64,000 nucleotides of DNA, from the NCBI GenBank assembly GCA_019918135.1, contig WBZZ01001710.1, positions 47,501 to 111,500 on the forward strand, given 5' to 3'. The notes beneath the pieces are model-generated. The model saw nothing but the letters and a program-made list of their open reading frames with translations, did no database searches and was not told the DNA's origin. This DNA is from Paulinella micropora. Its lineage: Eukaryota > Cercozoa > Imbricatea > Euglyphida > Paulinellidae. Positions 17,647 through 28,384 of the stretch are shown here, in pieces; positions within the stretch are counted from its first letter, which is position 1; every line of letters begins with the position of its first letter. The position numbers and the translations under genes are program-made.

Positions 17647-18141
17647 TTAAATTTTTCTCCAATTACCAGAGATTGGAATTATGTAATTGATTTCGGTTAG
17701 TACTCTCTTGTAGCACTTTTGAATAGATGTAAGGGAAGGAAAAACCATAATTATCTCCTGATTTCCAGACCCAGCAGAAACAAGAAAGAATTGTTGATAC
17801 GTCGGTTTGACTATTCCATTATAGAGAGCGACAGAACGAAATACGAAACCCTTCTCGTCTTTCAAGTCTTCAAACTTTTTGTATAATGTTATTTTTTTGT
17901 TGCTGGAGAGAAAGTCTGAAGAAACTTTCACGAACATAGGTCCTTTGTTCTCCAAAGCGGCAAGGGGCGACCATTTGGCTGGGATTGGCGCGGGCTGGAC
18001 GTCGAGAGGAGCTGGGGCGGGTCCAGGGGTTGGGACGTGGGCTGGCTCTTGCTCCTCATCGCTTTCATCCTCTCGCTCCTCGTCGCTTTCCTCCTCCTTC
18101 TCCAGTCTTGCTTTCGCGAAGGCCTTCACCACAGCATCCAT
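17647..18141 (-). CDS. Uncharacterised protein with acidic/Pro-rich linker
   Basis: The frame is open upstream to about 18,250 without an ATG. The first ATG (18,139-18,141) gives 164 residues, so the N-terminus is uncertain and a frameshift or intron upstream is possible. The visible upstream codons encode a basic stretch containing GRPKPKSRGKK, an AT-hook-like pattern. A Glu/Asp/Ser stretch (residues about 15-35) and a Pro/Ala linker precede a compact, probably folded domain of about 100 residues with no family I recognise. Convergent with the integrase, 11 bp apart. Confidence 0.45.
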   Translation of the reverse strand: MDAVVKAFAKARLEKEEESDEEREDESDEEQEPAHVPTPGPAPAPLDVQPAPIPAKWSPLAALENKGPMFVKVSSDFLSSNKKITLYKKFEDLKDEKGFVFRSVALYNGIVKPTYQQFFLVSAGSGNQEIIMVFPSLTSIQKCYKRVLTEINYIIPISGNWRKI

Positions 18142-18428
18142 CGCTTGAGATTTTGATGGAATGAGACTGACGAGAATTTTTTTGCCGCGTGATTTTGGTT
18201 TTGGTCGTCCGTTTTTTAGCAATTTCCTTTTTTTATTTCGGGGACCACAGGGCCGAAATGGTCATCGCAATAATTTTAGCCGTAATGTGCGGACGAAACT
18301 GCCGTTTTTTTTATTTTTTTGGCACGAAGACACGAATTTTCTGACATTGGATTTTCTTTTTTTCTCGGTTGCTTCGTTTTCTTGCTTTTTGTGCGGACCT
18401 CGCTCGTAAACAATAAAACCCTCATAAT

Positions 18429-18893
18429 ATGTCTATTAACCTTATTCCGGATTTCGTAAAGGGAAAGGAAGAATGGATTGAACAATTTGAAGATCGAAGA
18501 TACACTCCGAAAAAATTGAATGAAATGAAGATAAAAGCGATAAAAGAGATTGAGAAAGATGATCAGATTATTGAAGAGATGAAGAAGGAATTGAATAAAA
18601 AGAAAGAAAGACTTGGAGCGATTGACGAAGTTCTGCTTACGAAGAAGGAGGAACAAGAAGAGATGGAAGAAGACTTGATGAAAGACAGAAGAAGAAAGAA
18701 GAGATTGAGACAGATTGAAGGAGAAAGAAGACTGATGAAACACTGGAAGAAGCAGAATAAAGGACAGATAGATAGTGATGAGATTGAAAGAATTGAAGCG
18801 CTAGTTGAGAATGGACATTCCTTTACGAAATCTTGTTTAATGATAAAACAAAAAAATGAGGGAAGCCCGAATATGAACAGGGCATTACGGTGA
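18429..18893 (+). CDS. Charged coiled-coil protein at the right end of E1
   Basis: This 154-residue protein is almost entirely Glu/Lys/Arg-rich helix (residues about 30-130), a long coiled coil without membrane segment. It starts with ATG after a CATAATATG context. It is the last gene before the putative right boundary of E1. Function unknown; it might bind DNA ends or be structural. Confidence 0.5.
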   Translation: MSINLIPDFVKGKEEWIEQFEDRRYTPKKLNEMKIKAIKEIEKDDQIIEEMKKELNKKKERLGAIDEVLLTKKEEQEEMEEDLMKDRRRKKRLRQIEGERRLMKHWKKQNKGQIDSDEIERIEALVENGHSFTKSCLMIKQKNEGSPNMNRALR

Positions 18894-18933
18894 GGTCTCG
18901 AAAAAATAACTGATTTATTTGTAAAAAAGTCCC

Positions 18934-19005
18934 CTCTGTGGGCAATAACTGAAATATTTGGAAAAAAGTCCCGTCTGCGGGCAATAACTGAAATACTTGG
19001 AAAAT
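18934..19005. repeat. Two-copy tandem repeat of about 37 bp
   Basis: AAAAAGTCCC...GGGCAATAACTGAAATA occurs twice in a row with a few changes, just after the last E1 gene. It may be part of the subterminal region. Confidence 0.6.
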
Positions 19006-19354
19006 TGTAAATGTGTAAAAAACAAAAGTCGTGGGAGACTATAAAAACCCTACCTCATACATTATGTGTGATGGTAGGTTTGTGCGGTGGGTGGAGACTA
19101 CAGAGGTACTTTTCTCTTCCTTTCTTGATTTCGTCTTGTTTTCCTTCTTGATTTCTCATGATGGTGATTTTTGGCTATTTGGTCCAAAAGTCCGTTTTCT
19201 TACAGGCATTTTCTGTAAAAAATGACTGTAAGAAAGCGGTAATCACCTTCTAATGACATGCTTTCCAAAGGAAGCAAACACGTAGAAACCTATCGCTCCC
19301 ACGATCGCGAAGCGCGGTTCGATGGTTTGCGACAGTTCTTATATAAGTTTTAGA

Positions 19355-19360
<6 letters not shown>

Positions 19361-19389
<29 letters not shown>
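19361..19389. repeat. (GT)n microsatellite
   Basis: An uninterrupted GT dinucleotide run in the host-like flank. Confidence 0.95.
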
Positions 19390-19391
<2 letters not shown>

Positions 19392-19649
19392 CGTCCCCAT
19401 CGACTTCGACTTCAAGAGAATCATAAGTAGCTTGCAGCATCTGTGTCTTCTCTTTCGTTGTAGACACTCTTTTGAATTCTCATCGCATGCCCGAATGGAT
19501 CAGATTACTTATAGTTAAATTTCGAATTCATAACTCTTGCTTGTGTTCATGTTCTTGTCTTTCAAATTTGGGAGGGAACGTTTGCGATACATGTGCACAT
19601 GTGTGCTGCAGTACTATAGCACTTTGAACGACGTTTTGTGTTAATTAAA

Positions 19650-19780
19650 GTGGTCACCTGACTTTTGAGGCAGTTCACGGCCGTCGCCGTGAAGACAGTG
19701 TAAAAAGTGGTGTTCAGCACCCCACCGAAGTTTGTGTTAGGTGGAGTGCGTGGTCACCTGACTTTTGAGGCAGATCACGG
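19650..19780. repeat. Direct repeat of 31 bp, 100 bp apart
   Basis: GTGGTCACCTGACTTTTGAG plus CAG(T/A)TCACGG occurs at 19,650-19,680 and 19,750-19,780, followed in both by a diverged GC-rich stretch, so the unit is about 100 bp long and duplicated in tandem. Confidence 0.7.
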
Positions 19781-20075
19781 GTGGCCGCGAAGATGTGAGC
19801 CGTTTTGGCTCTGGTGAAACGGAAGGCCGATCGCGGGTAGTTTCTGGTGTTTCTGCCACCTTCTTTCCAGAGCCAACAGTATTCCTTGGCTGGCTGATCC
19901 GCGTGTCCAGAGAAACTGACTAGGTCTGGCGACCCGATTATGCTGGTTCAGAAGCTGTTCTCCAAGATTTGGACGAGACTCATGCCTAGGCAGTCTCTTC
20001 ACTTTTTCACTTTTCTTCTTTTATTTTTTTTACAAGCTTAAGCATCGAGTTGATAGTTCAGCTTCTCGAATTCTG

Positions 20076-20630
20076 ATGTCTCTCCCTAGCAATTCGTCTA
20101 GTTCATCTAGCACTAGCGCCGGGACAAATCCAAATAGTAGTATCACAGCAGGGAGAAGAATCGACGGTTTCAGAACAGCGGCTGCTGCTTATCATCTACC
20201 CACTTGGGTGGGTCTCCCCAACCTGGCAGCGACCTCATGGAGAGGACTCGACAACGTCACGTTTCTCCAGCTAGCTGCCTTTCGTTTCAGCGACCCGTCG
20301 GTAGCTAGCAATGACGCGAAGTCAATCGCGGGCGACACTGATAAGGACAAACTCGCAAGACGCATCAGTAGGCAATGGGACTGTACCACCGCTCTTGCAA
20401 TCTTCATGGAAGCACTGGCGGAAGGAATACTTGTGGACCCAAGCAAGGCTACAACAGGAGGAGCCGACTCAAGCGGTAACGCAGAAGAGATCACGAGGTT
20501 ACGACAGGAGCTGGCTGACCAGAAACTTCAGCTCGACATTGCAAAACGCAGAGCAGATGAAGGCCCTGCCTTCGGTAAGGATGGACGCACTGGCACATCA
20601 GCTGCAGGTCATCGCAAAACATATATATAA
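20076..20630 (+). CDS. Host-like open frame interrupted near the E2 insertion
   Basis: This is a 184-codon frame from an ATG. A Ser/Thr-rich start precedes a folded-looking middle (residues about 28-125) and a coiled coil (about 135-165, ITRLRQELADQKLQLD). Its GC content is much higher than that of the viral genes. The last codons run into AT-rich DNA 21 bp before the E2 end, so the true gene may have been cut by the insertion or may splice at the GT in CAGGTCATC near 20,605. No family recognised; it could also belong to a retroelement. Confidence 0.4.
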   Translation: MSLPSNSSSSSSTSAGTNPNSSITAGRRIDGFRTAAAAYHLPTWVGLPNLAATSWRGLDNVTFLQLAAFRFSDPSVASNDAKSIAGDTDKDKLARRISRQWDCTTALAIFMEALAEGILVDPSKATTGGADSSGNAEEITRLRQELADQKLQLDIAKRRADEGPAFGKDGRTGTSAAGHRKTYI

Positions 20631-20650
20631 TACTTATTCTTTATATATAT

Positions 20651-21062
20651 ATGATCATTTATCTACGATAGACAGGTCTATCTCGTATATCATAAAATAA
20701 GCCTTAGAAACACATAAAACACACAGGAAGACAGAAAACACACCTATGTTTCACAAAAACACACCTTCGTTTTGACAAAAAAACGACAAACTAAGCACAC
20801 TAAGAGAGATTTAGTCAAAATGACGATAATTTCATATTTTTATTTCATAAAAATATATATTAAACTTCGTTTAATGTGAAATTGTCGTCATTTTGACCAA
20901 ATCTCTCTTAGTGTGCTTAGTTTGTCGTTTTTTTGTCAAAACGAAGGTGTGTTTTTGTGAAACATAGGTGTGTTTTCTGTCTTCCTGTGTGTGTTTTATG
21001 TGTTTCTAAGGCTTATTTTATGATATAGGAGATAGACCTGTCTATCGTAGATAAATGATCAT
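20651..21062. repeat. Left terminal palindrome (T-shaped hairpin telomere candidate)
   Basis: About 412 bp form an almost perfect palindrome: ATGATCATTTAT at the left pairs with ATAAATGATCAT at the right. The tip (about 20,832-20,875) is not a simple loop but two small hairpins in a row, TATTTTT-ATTTCAT-AAAAATA and ATTAAAC-TTC-GTTTAAT. Folded, this gives a long stem with two side arms, the layout of a parvovirus terminal repeat. The outer and inner stem arms differ slightly (an extra GT and one base), giving small bubbles. Confidence 0.9.
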
Positions 21063-21149
21063 AAACAATGCGATAATTATTCTTAATATTGAAAGTTGTA
21101 AAAAATGTTTTTCAATTAAAAACAAAAAGAAACAAAGAAAAACAAAGCG

Positions 21150-21572
21150 ATGCCGAACTATCAAAACGGGAAAGTTTATGCAGTGAGAAGTCCAAACACA
21201 GAGAAAATATATATTGGAAGCACGACACAGCCTTTATCCGTGCGAATGGGAGGACATAGGGCTAATTACAAGAAACACAAGGACGACGAGACGAAAATGA
21301 AATCAATTATAAAAATATTTGAAGCGGGAGCCCCTTACATTGAACTAATTGAAAAATGCCCCTGTAATAGCAAAGAGGAATTATTAAAACGAGAAGGCGA
21401 ATTAATACGACAAAACAGAAAAATAATTGTTAATTTACAAGTGGCGGGGAACCATTTTGAACTAAAACGAGAGATAGAGAAAATGAACCAAGAAAAAAGA
21501 GATTTTTTACGGCCTAAGAAAAAGCAATCATTCATATATGTATTAGAAAAAATAAACCTGTCTAATATATAA
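21150..21572 (+). CDS. GIY-YIG endonuclease (left copy)
   Basis: This 140-residue protein has the GIY-YIG nuclease core: KVYAVRSPNTEKIYIGSTTQPLSVRMGGH (residues about 8-37, shown here across two motif blocks), and a downstream Glu in KREGELIRQ. This is the single-domain form known from homing enzymes, PLVs and giant viruses. It lies directly inside the hairpin end, before the recombinase. It could nick DNA for replication or end processing, or simply be selfish. The C-terminal residues differ from the right copy because of an A6/A7 difference. Confidence 0.85.
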   Translation: MPNYQNGKVYAVRSPNTEKIYIGSTTQPLSVRMGGHRANYKKHKDDETKMKSIIKIFEAGAPYIELIEKCPCNSKEELLKREGELIRQNRKIIVNLQVAGNHFELKREIEKMNQEKRDFLRPKKKQSFIYVLEKINLSNI

Positions 21573-21607
21573 CATACTTCATTTTTTTGAAGCAACAACG
21601 GGGCAGA

Positions 21608-23024
21608 ATGTGGAACGAGACAGACAGAAAATTTATCAAGCAGTTAAATGTGGCGGACACAGAAGAAAAAATATATAATGTAGTATCAAACTTTTTTACA
21701 AGCGACGCGAAGCAGTCAAAAGCCTTCCACAATGCTATTTTGTTATTATTTAGTAAAACAACAACAGAAGACGAAATGCTAAAAGCGATGCAAATTATTT
21801 ATCCAAAGTATGCTATTATTTACGCGAATACAACTTCAAGGAGACAGAGACTTTCTGAAGTGAGAACAAAAGCAATAAAACCAAATCAAAGCAAGAAGGT
21901 TTATGAGATGAGTAAATTAGATAAATATTTCAATATCAACGAAGACGAACGAATTGAAATTGTTGAGGGGTATAAAAAAGATGTCAAAGCAAAAAACGAA
22001 CAAAAAATTCAGATAGATGTGCGGGAGGTAATGGCAAAAATGAATGAAATGATTTTGAGCAATGACCCTTATATGAAACTATTGGCTTTAATGTTAGCAA
22101 TAGGGGCGCGACCCGTTGAGATATTTGATAAAAACACTTATGAATTAATACCCGACAAACCGAGTTGGCTGAGAGTGGATAACTTAGCAAGAAAGAGAGA
22201 GGGACAAAAAAAGAATTGGACCGAGAGGCCCGTTGTTTTATTTACTCCTTCTTTTGTTATTGAACAAGTAAATTCAATAAGGAACCACTTCAAGAAAAAG
22301 AAAGCAATAATAATCAACGACGACGGACAACTAGCGAAAGACAAAAACAATGAACTAAACAAACGAATAATAAAAGTGTTTCCGTGGTTGGCACTATAAA
22401 CAAAGGTCTTCAATGTTGCGAAAATTATATGTGAGTTTGTCATATACGAATTTTGCTAATCCGAAAACAACAAATTTTAATACTTGGGTTTCCAATGTGT
22501 TGGGACATGGTGATATGCTTACGAGTTTTTCTTATTCATGGGTTAATGTTGCGGACCCCCGTGAAATGATGGAAGAAGGAATAAAAACCGAACTAGAGGA
22601 ACTACGGAGGAAAATTGACTTATGTCTAAATGTCAAAGGGGCCGAAAATGAAAGTGAAAACGAGGACGACGACGGCAAATATAAACCCTTAGGGAAAAAA
22701 GCAAGCCGTGAAGATAAGTTTGAGTTATTAAATAAAATTTGGAATGACTACGGCGGAAAAATAACAAATACGACACTTAGAAAAATAAGCGGAATTGGGG
22801 CTGTTATTGTAAATGAGTTTGTAATGAGTAAAAAGGAAACCACGACGGAGGAAGCAAAGCAAACTGAAGCAAAGCAAACTGAAGCAAAGCAAACTGAAGC
22901 AAAGCAACCCGAAGCAAAACAAACTGAGAAAAAGAAAGCGGGCTATAAACTCATAGACGAAAACGGGGTAAGCCAACCAGTGAGACGGAGTAGCCGAGTG
23001 AAAAAAAAGAAAGGCATTGAATAA
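21608..23024 (+). pseudogene. Tyrosine recombinase, frameshifted (left copy)
   Basis: Two frames (21,608-22,399 and 22,413-23,024) together match the intact E3 recombinase (53,609-54,916) along its length. At 22,392 the TTGGCACTATAAAC context lacks one base relative to E3 (CTGGCGGATTATAAAC), creating TAA. The first part has GARPVEIF with the first catalytic Arg; the second has LRKLY, VLGHGDMLTSFSY with His and the nucleophile Tyr. The tail carries five KQTEA-like repeats and a basic end. The right arm has the same lesion, so neither copy encodes a whole enzyme unless read by frameshifting. Confidence 0.85.
22855..22922. repeat. Short tandem repeat in recombinase tail
   Basis: GAAGCAAAGCAAACT and variants repeat about five times, encoding the AKQTE units before the basic C-terminus; a mirror copy lies at 49,766-49,833. 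Confidence 0.8.
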
Positions 23025-23213
23025 AATCGGTCAATAGTTTGCTATTGACATTTGTCCAAGGGACTAAATCTCTTTGAATAATGGGGCTTTTTTGTTTTTT
23101 GTTTTGTTTCTTTTTTCTGTTTCTTTTTTCTGATTAAAACTTTTAAAAATTCAATTAAATTTTTTGGTGTGTTGAAAAACACATAAATATTTTAGTGTGT
23201 TGAAAAACACACA

Positions 23214-23720
23214 TTACGCGGAGGACGAAGACACGGAAACTTCCATTAGTGCGGGTAGGGGATTGCTGGGAGGAATTGCTTGGACAACTCTGCTTAAAGC
23301 ATCGTCAAATAATACGCCACTCGTAATAAGTTGATAAACTCTTTTATATTGTTGTTCGTTGAAGCCCGCTATTTTCCTGTGTCCCCCCTGTTGTATCCAC
23401 TGCTTAAATTTTTTGGTCTCCGTCGTAATTTGCTCCTGTTTGAGTTCCAAAATCCTGACGAAGTCAATATCCTCAGTAATTTCTTTTGCCTCTCTCAATT
23501 TCTGCCGTAGGGCTTTAACTTCTTGCTCTTTTTTCGTTCTCGCTTTCTTCAAAGAAATAATTCGGTGAGACAAGGCTTTAATTTCCCCCTCGGTCTTGTC
23601 AAGTGAGGCCCTTATTTCATCAACATTATTGCTTAATTTTTTTCGTCGTTTAATTCGCCGTTCAACTTCTGCATCGGACTCGGGGGCACTACGTGAGACA
23701 ATACTGCGGCTGTCGCTCAT
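23214..23720 (-). CDS. Coiled-coil protein (left copy)
   Basis: The ATG at 23,718-23,720 gives 168 residues. Residues about 15-100 form a long charged coiled coil that begins with a basic KRRKK patch. A compact region with FNEQQYKRVYQLITSGV and DDALSRVV follows, then a Ser-rich tail. It converges with the recombinase gene. No known family recognised; it might be a DNA-binding or scaffold protein of the replication module. Confidence 0.55.
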   Translation of the reverse strand: MSDSRSIVSRSAPESDAEVERRIKRRKKLSNNVDEIRASLDKTEGEIKALSHRIISLKKARTKKEQEVKALRQKLREAKEITEDIDFVRILELKQEQITTETKKFKQWIQQGGHRKIAGFNEQQYKRVYQLITSGVLFDDALSRVVQAIPPSNPLPALMEVSVSSSSA

Positions 23721-23868
23721 AGTGCGTGTTTGGTCTTCTTTTTGCTTTGGACAAAAGGACAAAAGAGATCACCTTTGTCCAAAATTGGTTGCGCGGGTTT
23801 CGGCCCTTAATTGGTGTATCGGTCTGGACTAACGAAATTATTTCATGGGGTCTGGACTAACAAATTTA

Positions 23869-24249
23869 TTATAATTTATTTGTGGTCGTGGTGGCACTCG
23901 TAACTATCTCGTCAATAGCGGGTCGTATGTTGTCCATGTAGGAATATAAGACATTTTCGTATTCTTCAATCATTGCTTTATATTTTTCATTTTTCGGCAA
24001 TCGTTGAAGATTGTCTTTTATTTTGATTAATTGTGTGCATGTGTCGGGGGTTGTCGCGTTCAAATAATTTTTGATTTGAGAAATATTTTGAAATGTTTCT
24101 TCTGTGGTTGTTGGTGTTGTTAAAAGGCCATTTAAGCATTCGTTCAAAGCCTTCAAAAATTTTAATGTGTCGTGTGTGGTGTGTGTGCGGGCTGTGTGGA
24201 TTACCAAATCAATTTTAAATTTAAAGACGGCATCACGACAATTAATCAT
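23869..24249 (-). CDS. Uncharacterised 126-aa helical protein (left copy)
   Basis: This protein is ATG-started, all-helical, and Thr/Asn-rich in the middle. It lies on the same strand as the coiled-coil gene and next to the iteron-like region. No motif I can identify. Confidence 0.5.
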   Translation of the reverse strand: MINCRDAVFKFKIDLVIHTARTHTTHDTLKFLKALNECLNGLLTTPTTTEETFQNISQIKNYLNATTPDTCTQLIKIKDNLQRLPKNEKYKAMIEEYENVLYSYMDNIRPAIDEIVTSATTTTNKL

Positions 24250-24285
24250 TCCTTATAATTATGTATTGTTTTTTTTCAAACAAAT

Positions 24286-24720
24286 GAAGCAAGTTAAGCA
24301 AGGAGTTAAGCAAGGAGTTATTTTTCTTTTATAGCCAAAAAAGTTTCGTTCAAAAGTGGCAAAAAATGACCTTATTTTTTACCAATGAATAAAGCAAGTA
24401 GTAAGCAAGAATTAAGCGTGCTAGTTAGTGTTGGTTTGCTAAGGGTTGTTTATTGTGCCTTGTTAAGCGGGGGTTGGTGTATGAATTGATAATGATAAGC
24501 ATTTATTCAGTGGTTAGTCTCTCTTTTGGCATTATATACAATGATTTTAAAAGAATGTAGAAGTTAAGCGGGGGGTTGGTGTCGGGTGGTTATAAGTGTG
24601 TTGTTTATTGTGTTTAGTTAAGCGGGGGTTGGTGTCGGTTTGTTAAGCAGAAAGTTAAGCGGGGAGTTAAGCAGAAAATTAAGCGGGGCTATTATTGGTT
24701 ATCGGTGGAAGCGGGGGGTT
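24286..24720. repeat. TTAAGC iteron cluster, candidate replication origin (left copy)
   Basis: At least nine copies of TTAAGC, mostly GTTAAGC(G/A)GGG or GTTAAGCAAGG, lie in one orientation in a 435-bp gene-free stretch (for example near 24,296, 24,308, 24,464, 24,570, 24,618, 24,650-24,690). Several are followed by GGTTGGTGT. The next gene encodes an origin-binding-type helicase. Confidence 0.6.
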
Positions 24721-24729
24721 AAATATTCT

Positions 24730-25132
24730 GCCCCCGTTGTTTTCCCTTATTTACACTAAGCCCTTTTCCATGACCCCCTTTTTATTTCCCCTTATTCACA
24801 CTAAGCATTATTTTCCCTTTTTTCTTCTTACATTAAAAAGGGGTATCTTTTTCTACTTCTTGTAAGAAAAAAGACTACATACCCCCAAATGAATACCAAG
24901 CATATTTAACCCCTAATTCGTTCATTTTCCACCCTAAAAAAAGATACCCTCTCAAAATCTTGAATAAAATTAATAGTAAGAAGAATTTTTATATTTTGAT
25001 TGCTCCACCTAAAAATATAAAATATTCATCATATAAAAAAAAGATACCCCAAAAAAAGATACCCCAAAAAAAGATACCCCACATTAACAAACTTATTCAT
25101 TCGCCTAAACACGGCCACCCGTTAATTTTTCT
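24730..25132. repeat. AAAAAAGATACCCC repeats and AT-rich DNA (left copy)
   Basis: AAAAAAAGATACCCC occurs three times in tandem at 25,037-25,080, with single related copies near 24,840 (inverted) and 24,940. CCTTATT(T/C)ACACTAAGC occurs twice near 24,748 and 24,792. No gene. Together with the TTAAGC cluster this forms a repeat-rich block of about 850 bp. Confidence 0.6.
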
Positions 25133-28100
25133 TCATTCTTCTTCTTTCTTAAACATTACATCCAATGTTTTATTTGGTCTTATTTCGTAATATGTCGCGT
25201 GTTTATTGACCGCGGTCAATGAAACCCCCCATTCCGCTCTCATCGCGGTATTAATAAAATATAATGTGTCTCTAAGAAATGATTTGTTTGAAGGGTCGCT
25301 CATATGGTTTATAATCTTTTTTTGTTTCTTTGTGTCGGTCGTGTATAAAACTAATTCTTCTTCCTTTGCTAGCCATTCCTGCTTTTTAATAGTCTCTTTT
25401 AATTCCTCTGTGCTTATCTGTGTCTTAAAGTCCCATATGTTTTTTAATCCTAAACCGCTTATGACTTGTATAAGGTTTTTATGTTTGCTAAATTTCCTTT
25501 CGGTGTTTATTGTGTTAAATGAATATTCGGAAATTCCGCATTGAATGGTGTTCCCGTCTCTGTCCGCCTTTGTCGCATTCTTCTCGTTTCGCTTTTTGTC
25601 TTGTCGTTCAACTGCTTTCAATCCTTCGCTTAATTTGTCTTCTACATCCTTATTATATGGTCTATAATTCCATATATATTGCCTTAGTCTGTCGTCGTCA
25701 AATATTTTATAAACTAAATCGTTTTTCGGTTCGTCTGTGCTGTCCTTCAACATCTCCTTTTTTATTTTTGCTTTTTTTAACTCCAACTCCTCGGCGGGTG
25801 TCCATTCCTTCTCGGTTTCTTTCTTCAAATTTTCATATTCGTCGTCTGTAATGGTTCGGGCATTAAATACCGCGGTCGCATCCTCTTTTTTAATTATCGC
25901 TTCTGTTATTATTGCCCCTTTAATTGTCGGCTCGCTCGCATCTGGTGTGTCAAGGTCGCTTATTTCGTAGGGCTATTATGAAATGGTTTATTAAATTCTG
26001 TATCCATTGCCTCGCGTCTTTGTTCTGTTCTACTTTGTTTTTTGCTAATAGTTTTATATAATCGTTTGCCACTACATCCACGGCCCCATATCGGTTATAA
26101 GTCCAATCTGCCAAGGGGGCTATTTCTTCCCGCTTATGTATTATGTTAAGGCTCGCACTCAATTGCCTTAAATATTGAGTTTCGCTCTCTATGGTCGCTA
26201 TGTTGTAATTTTTATAAAATAAGTATATGTCGTTTTCTATCGGGTGCCGTATTCTTCCTAACATCTGGAAGAAATCCCCGCTCATATTAGTTTTATTACA
26301 AGCCACGGCCACAATATTATTAAAAATTCCTTTATATGAATAATCTAAGCCTCCCGTAATTGCTGGACTATAAATGACGATATCATATTCCGCCCATTTC
26401 TTATAGTCGTTGGCCATTGCTTCTTTTACTTCCTCCGTTTTGTTGGTCTCGCCCGTTATTAATAGCACCTTGTGCCCGTCTCTCTTCAACATTTTCGCCA
26501 ATGTTCTAAGCCGTCTTTTGCCGATATTCGCGGGGACTAATATTTTTTGCCCTCCTTTCTTAATTTAATAATCTGTTCGTAAGCCTCGCCAATATTGCCC
26601 TCCTTAATATGAATGTGCCGTTTTGTCTTGCTCGGGGGCTCATTGTTAATAAATAAAGTCTTTGTCCCGCGGAAGATTTTCCGCCTTATGTTTTGAAAAA
26701 ATTCTATATCGTCGGCCTTTAGTGTGCCAGACATTAATATTATTTGGTCGGCCGTGCCTATTACGTATTTTATCATCTCCCAATTATTCTTATTGTTTCG
26801 GGACTTCTTGAAGGTGTCGCTCGTTAAGTGCTTTATAAATTGGTCGGCCTCGTCAATGACTAATTTATTTATTGGCTCTCCGCTTATCGGTATTCGGTGG
26901 AAACTGTCGGCTTGAATGGTTTGATCATTCTTTTTAATTTTTCCCTTCGGCTCGTCTCTGTAATCCACATTTAAGGGATATTTGTTTTTGTAGTCGCTCG
27001 CAAGTGTCCGACGATAACTACTTATGATTGATTTAAAGGGTTTTTTCTTTGCTAGTTCTAATATCGCGGTCGTGTAGTTTTCTTTATGTTTTTCTAATAT
27101 TTCGCGGGCTAAGTGGTTATTTTTTAATTTTTCTACCCCCACATATTTTTTAATGGTCGTCGGTGTCAATTTAGCCCCGCGTATTAAAGTGGATATTTCT
27201 CCGCAATTTAAAATGAGGTCGGTAATCGCTTTAGAGTTTGCCGTCGTCTTGCCTGTGCCTAATCCGCTTTTAATTGCTATAATGTCATATGTCGGGGTCG
27301 GCTTGTATTGTTCGTCCATAAATTCTTTAATGTCGCTACAAAAGGCTTCTTTAGTGTGTATTATGTCCGCCCCAATAATATTGAGTTTTTCTATAAGTTC
27401 CTGTTTCTCTCGTTGTTGGATTGCTTGGCGGTTCTCGTTGGCCGTTTTAATGTTATATTTGATTTTCTCCGCGTATGTTGTATTATTTCCCGCCGTCAAA
27501 GTGATATAAAGGGGGCTCTCGCCTTTAAGTTCGGCTTCCCCTTTTTGCTTCCAACACCCCGCAATTTTAGCCCCGTTTGGAAATTGTAATATAAAAAGTG
27601 TGTTGTCTGTTTCGTGTATTCGGTCGCAAAAATAGCACAAAGTCGGCATTAGTCTTTTTAATTTATATGTTTTCATTAGCCCTTCTTCAGTGTCGTTGTC
27701 GCTCATGTTTTTAATCGTGTGTTGGTTTGCCTCGTGTTCCAATACGGGCACCGCTCCAAATAACTTATTAATATTAATGTCCAAGTTTTTCACCTCCGCG
27801 GGCCGTTTGTTGGTTAGTCGGCCCATGTCGTGCTCGGCCGTGGTAATTAATAGTTGTTCATAAAAATCATTTGAAACCTCGCTTAAGTCCTTTGTTATAA
27901 GGCGGTCGCCCTCAATACCTTCAACGAATTCCAATTGACGATTATCTCCTTTTTTAACCGCATAAGGGGCCCTCATTCCGCTTGGAGTTCCGCTTTTATG
28001 ATAAACGGTCAAATCATAGCCCAACTCTTTATAACCGGGCAATTCGGCTTTAATGATTTCTTTAATTTCCGTTGCATCGCCGTAAAGTTCCCCACTATTA

Positions 28101-28315
28101 CACACGAAATGAAACGAATTGACATATTTCTCTTTTTTGTTTGAATACCCGCACCCGCTACGGGTTATCATATCCTCGCCAAATAACTCAACGAAAGCCT
28201 CGCGGGCTCTTTGATAGTCGGAGACTTCGTTTAAGGCTCGTTCCTCCTCGGTGTCATATGATTTGTCAATATCGGCGTAAGGTTTCAAAAATAAAGCGGT
28301 TCCTAAACTTTCCAT
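25133..28315 (-). pseudogene. AEP primase fused to origin-binding-type SF2 helicase, frameshifted (left copy)
   Basis: Three frames together span about 1,040 codons. N-terminal primase signs are YADID (Asp15, Asp17), SFHF (His69), MRAP near residue 115, and a CYFC zinc-type site near 227-230. Helicase signs are GLGTGKTT (351-358), DEAD (487-490) and SGT (529-531), then in the second frame FFQMLGRIR (motif VI). This fusion resembles the primase/origin-binding-protein helicases of large DNA viruses. One shift is at an A6 tract (about 26,545), the other near 25,970. The coding start chosen is the ATG at 28,313-28,315; upstream codons stay open into the nested transposon. Confidence 0.85.
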
Positions 28316-28384
28316 CGCGCGTGGATTTTCCTTTATGAAGTTTAATAATAGTCGGGGGTCGCTACCTTTACGGCATACAACGAG

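Larger units (their letters stand above)
1..18893. mobile_element. E1: integrated Polinton-like virus with rve integrase, left end outside window
   Basis: This stretch has the gene set of a Polinton-like virus: protein-primed PolB, capsid and penton candidates, adenain-like protease, packaging ATPase, fibers and a retroviral-type integrase. Morphogenesis genes run mostly on the minus strand from 15.5 to 2.4 kb. The integrase lies at the right end, next to the presumed junction. The right boundary is uncertain (18.9-19.3 kb) because the matching terminal repeat is outside the window. The penton and ATPase genes are disrupted, which suggests a non-functional provirus unless the lesions are sequencing errors. 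Confidence 0.85.
18894..20075. other. Right boundary of E1 and host flank without a clear gene
   Basis: No convincing gene here. It holds a two-unit repeat (18,934-19,005), a stem (CTACC...GGTAG with inner CATACA/TGTGTG, 19,050-19,077), a 10-bp inverted repeat (TTTCTTACAG at 19,196 and CTGTAAGAAA at 19,226), a GT tract, and a 31-bp direct repeat. GC content rises after about 19.25 kb, so the E1/host junction probably lies between 18.9 and 19.3 kb. Confidence 0.5.

Noticed and set aside
19361..19389. GT run as a host telomere
   Set aside because: A pure dinucleotide tract in the middle of a contig; ordinary microsatellite.
19775..20002. Minus-strand 75-codon frame in the host flank
   Set aside because: No ATG context, composition or motif support; overlaps a direct repeat.
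22380..22420. Programmed frameshift in the E2 recombinase
   Set aside because: The break is at GCACTATAAAC with no slippery heptamer, and E3 has the extra base, so a simple deletion is the better explanation.
22855..22922. Repeat array as CRISPR
   Set aside because: Units are 15 bp, in frame, without spacers, inside the recombinase tail.
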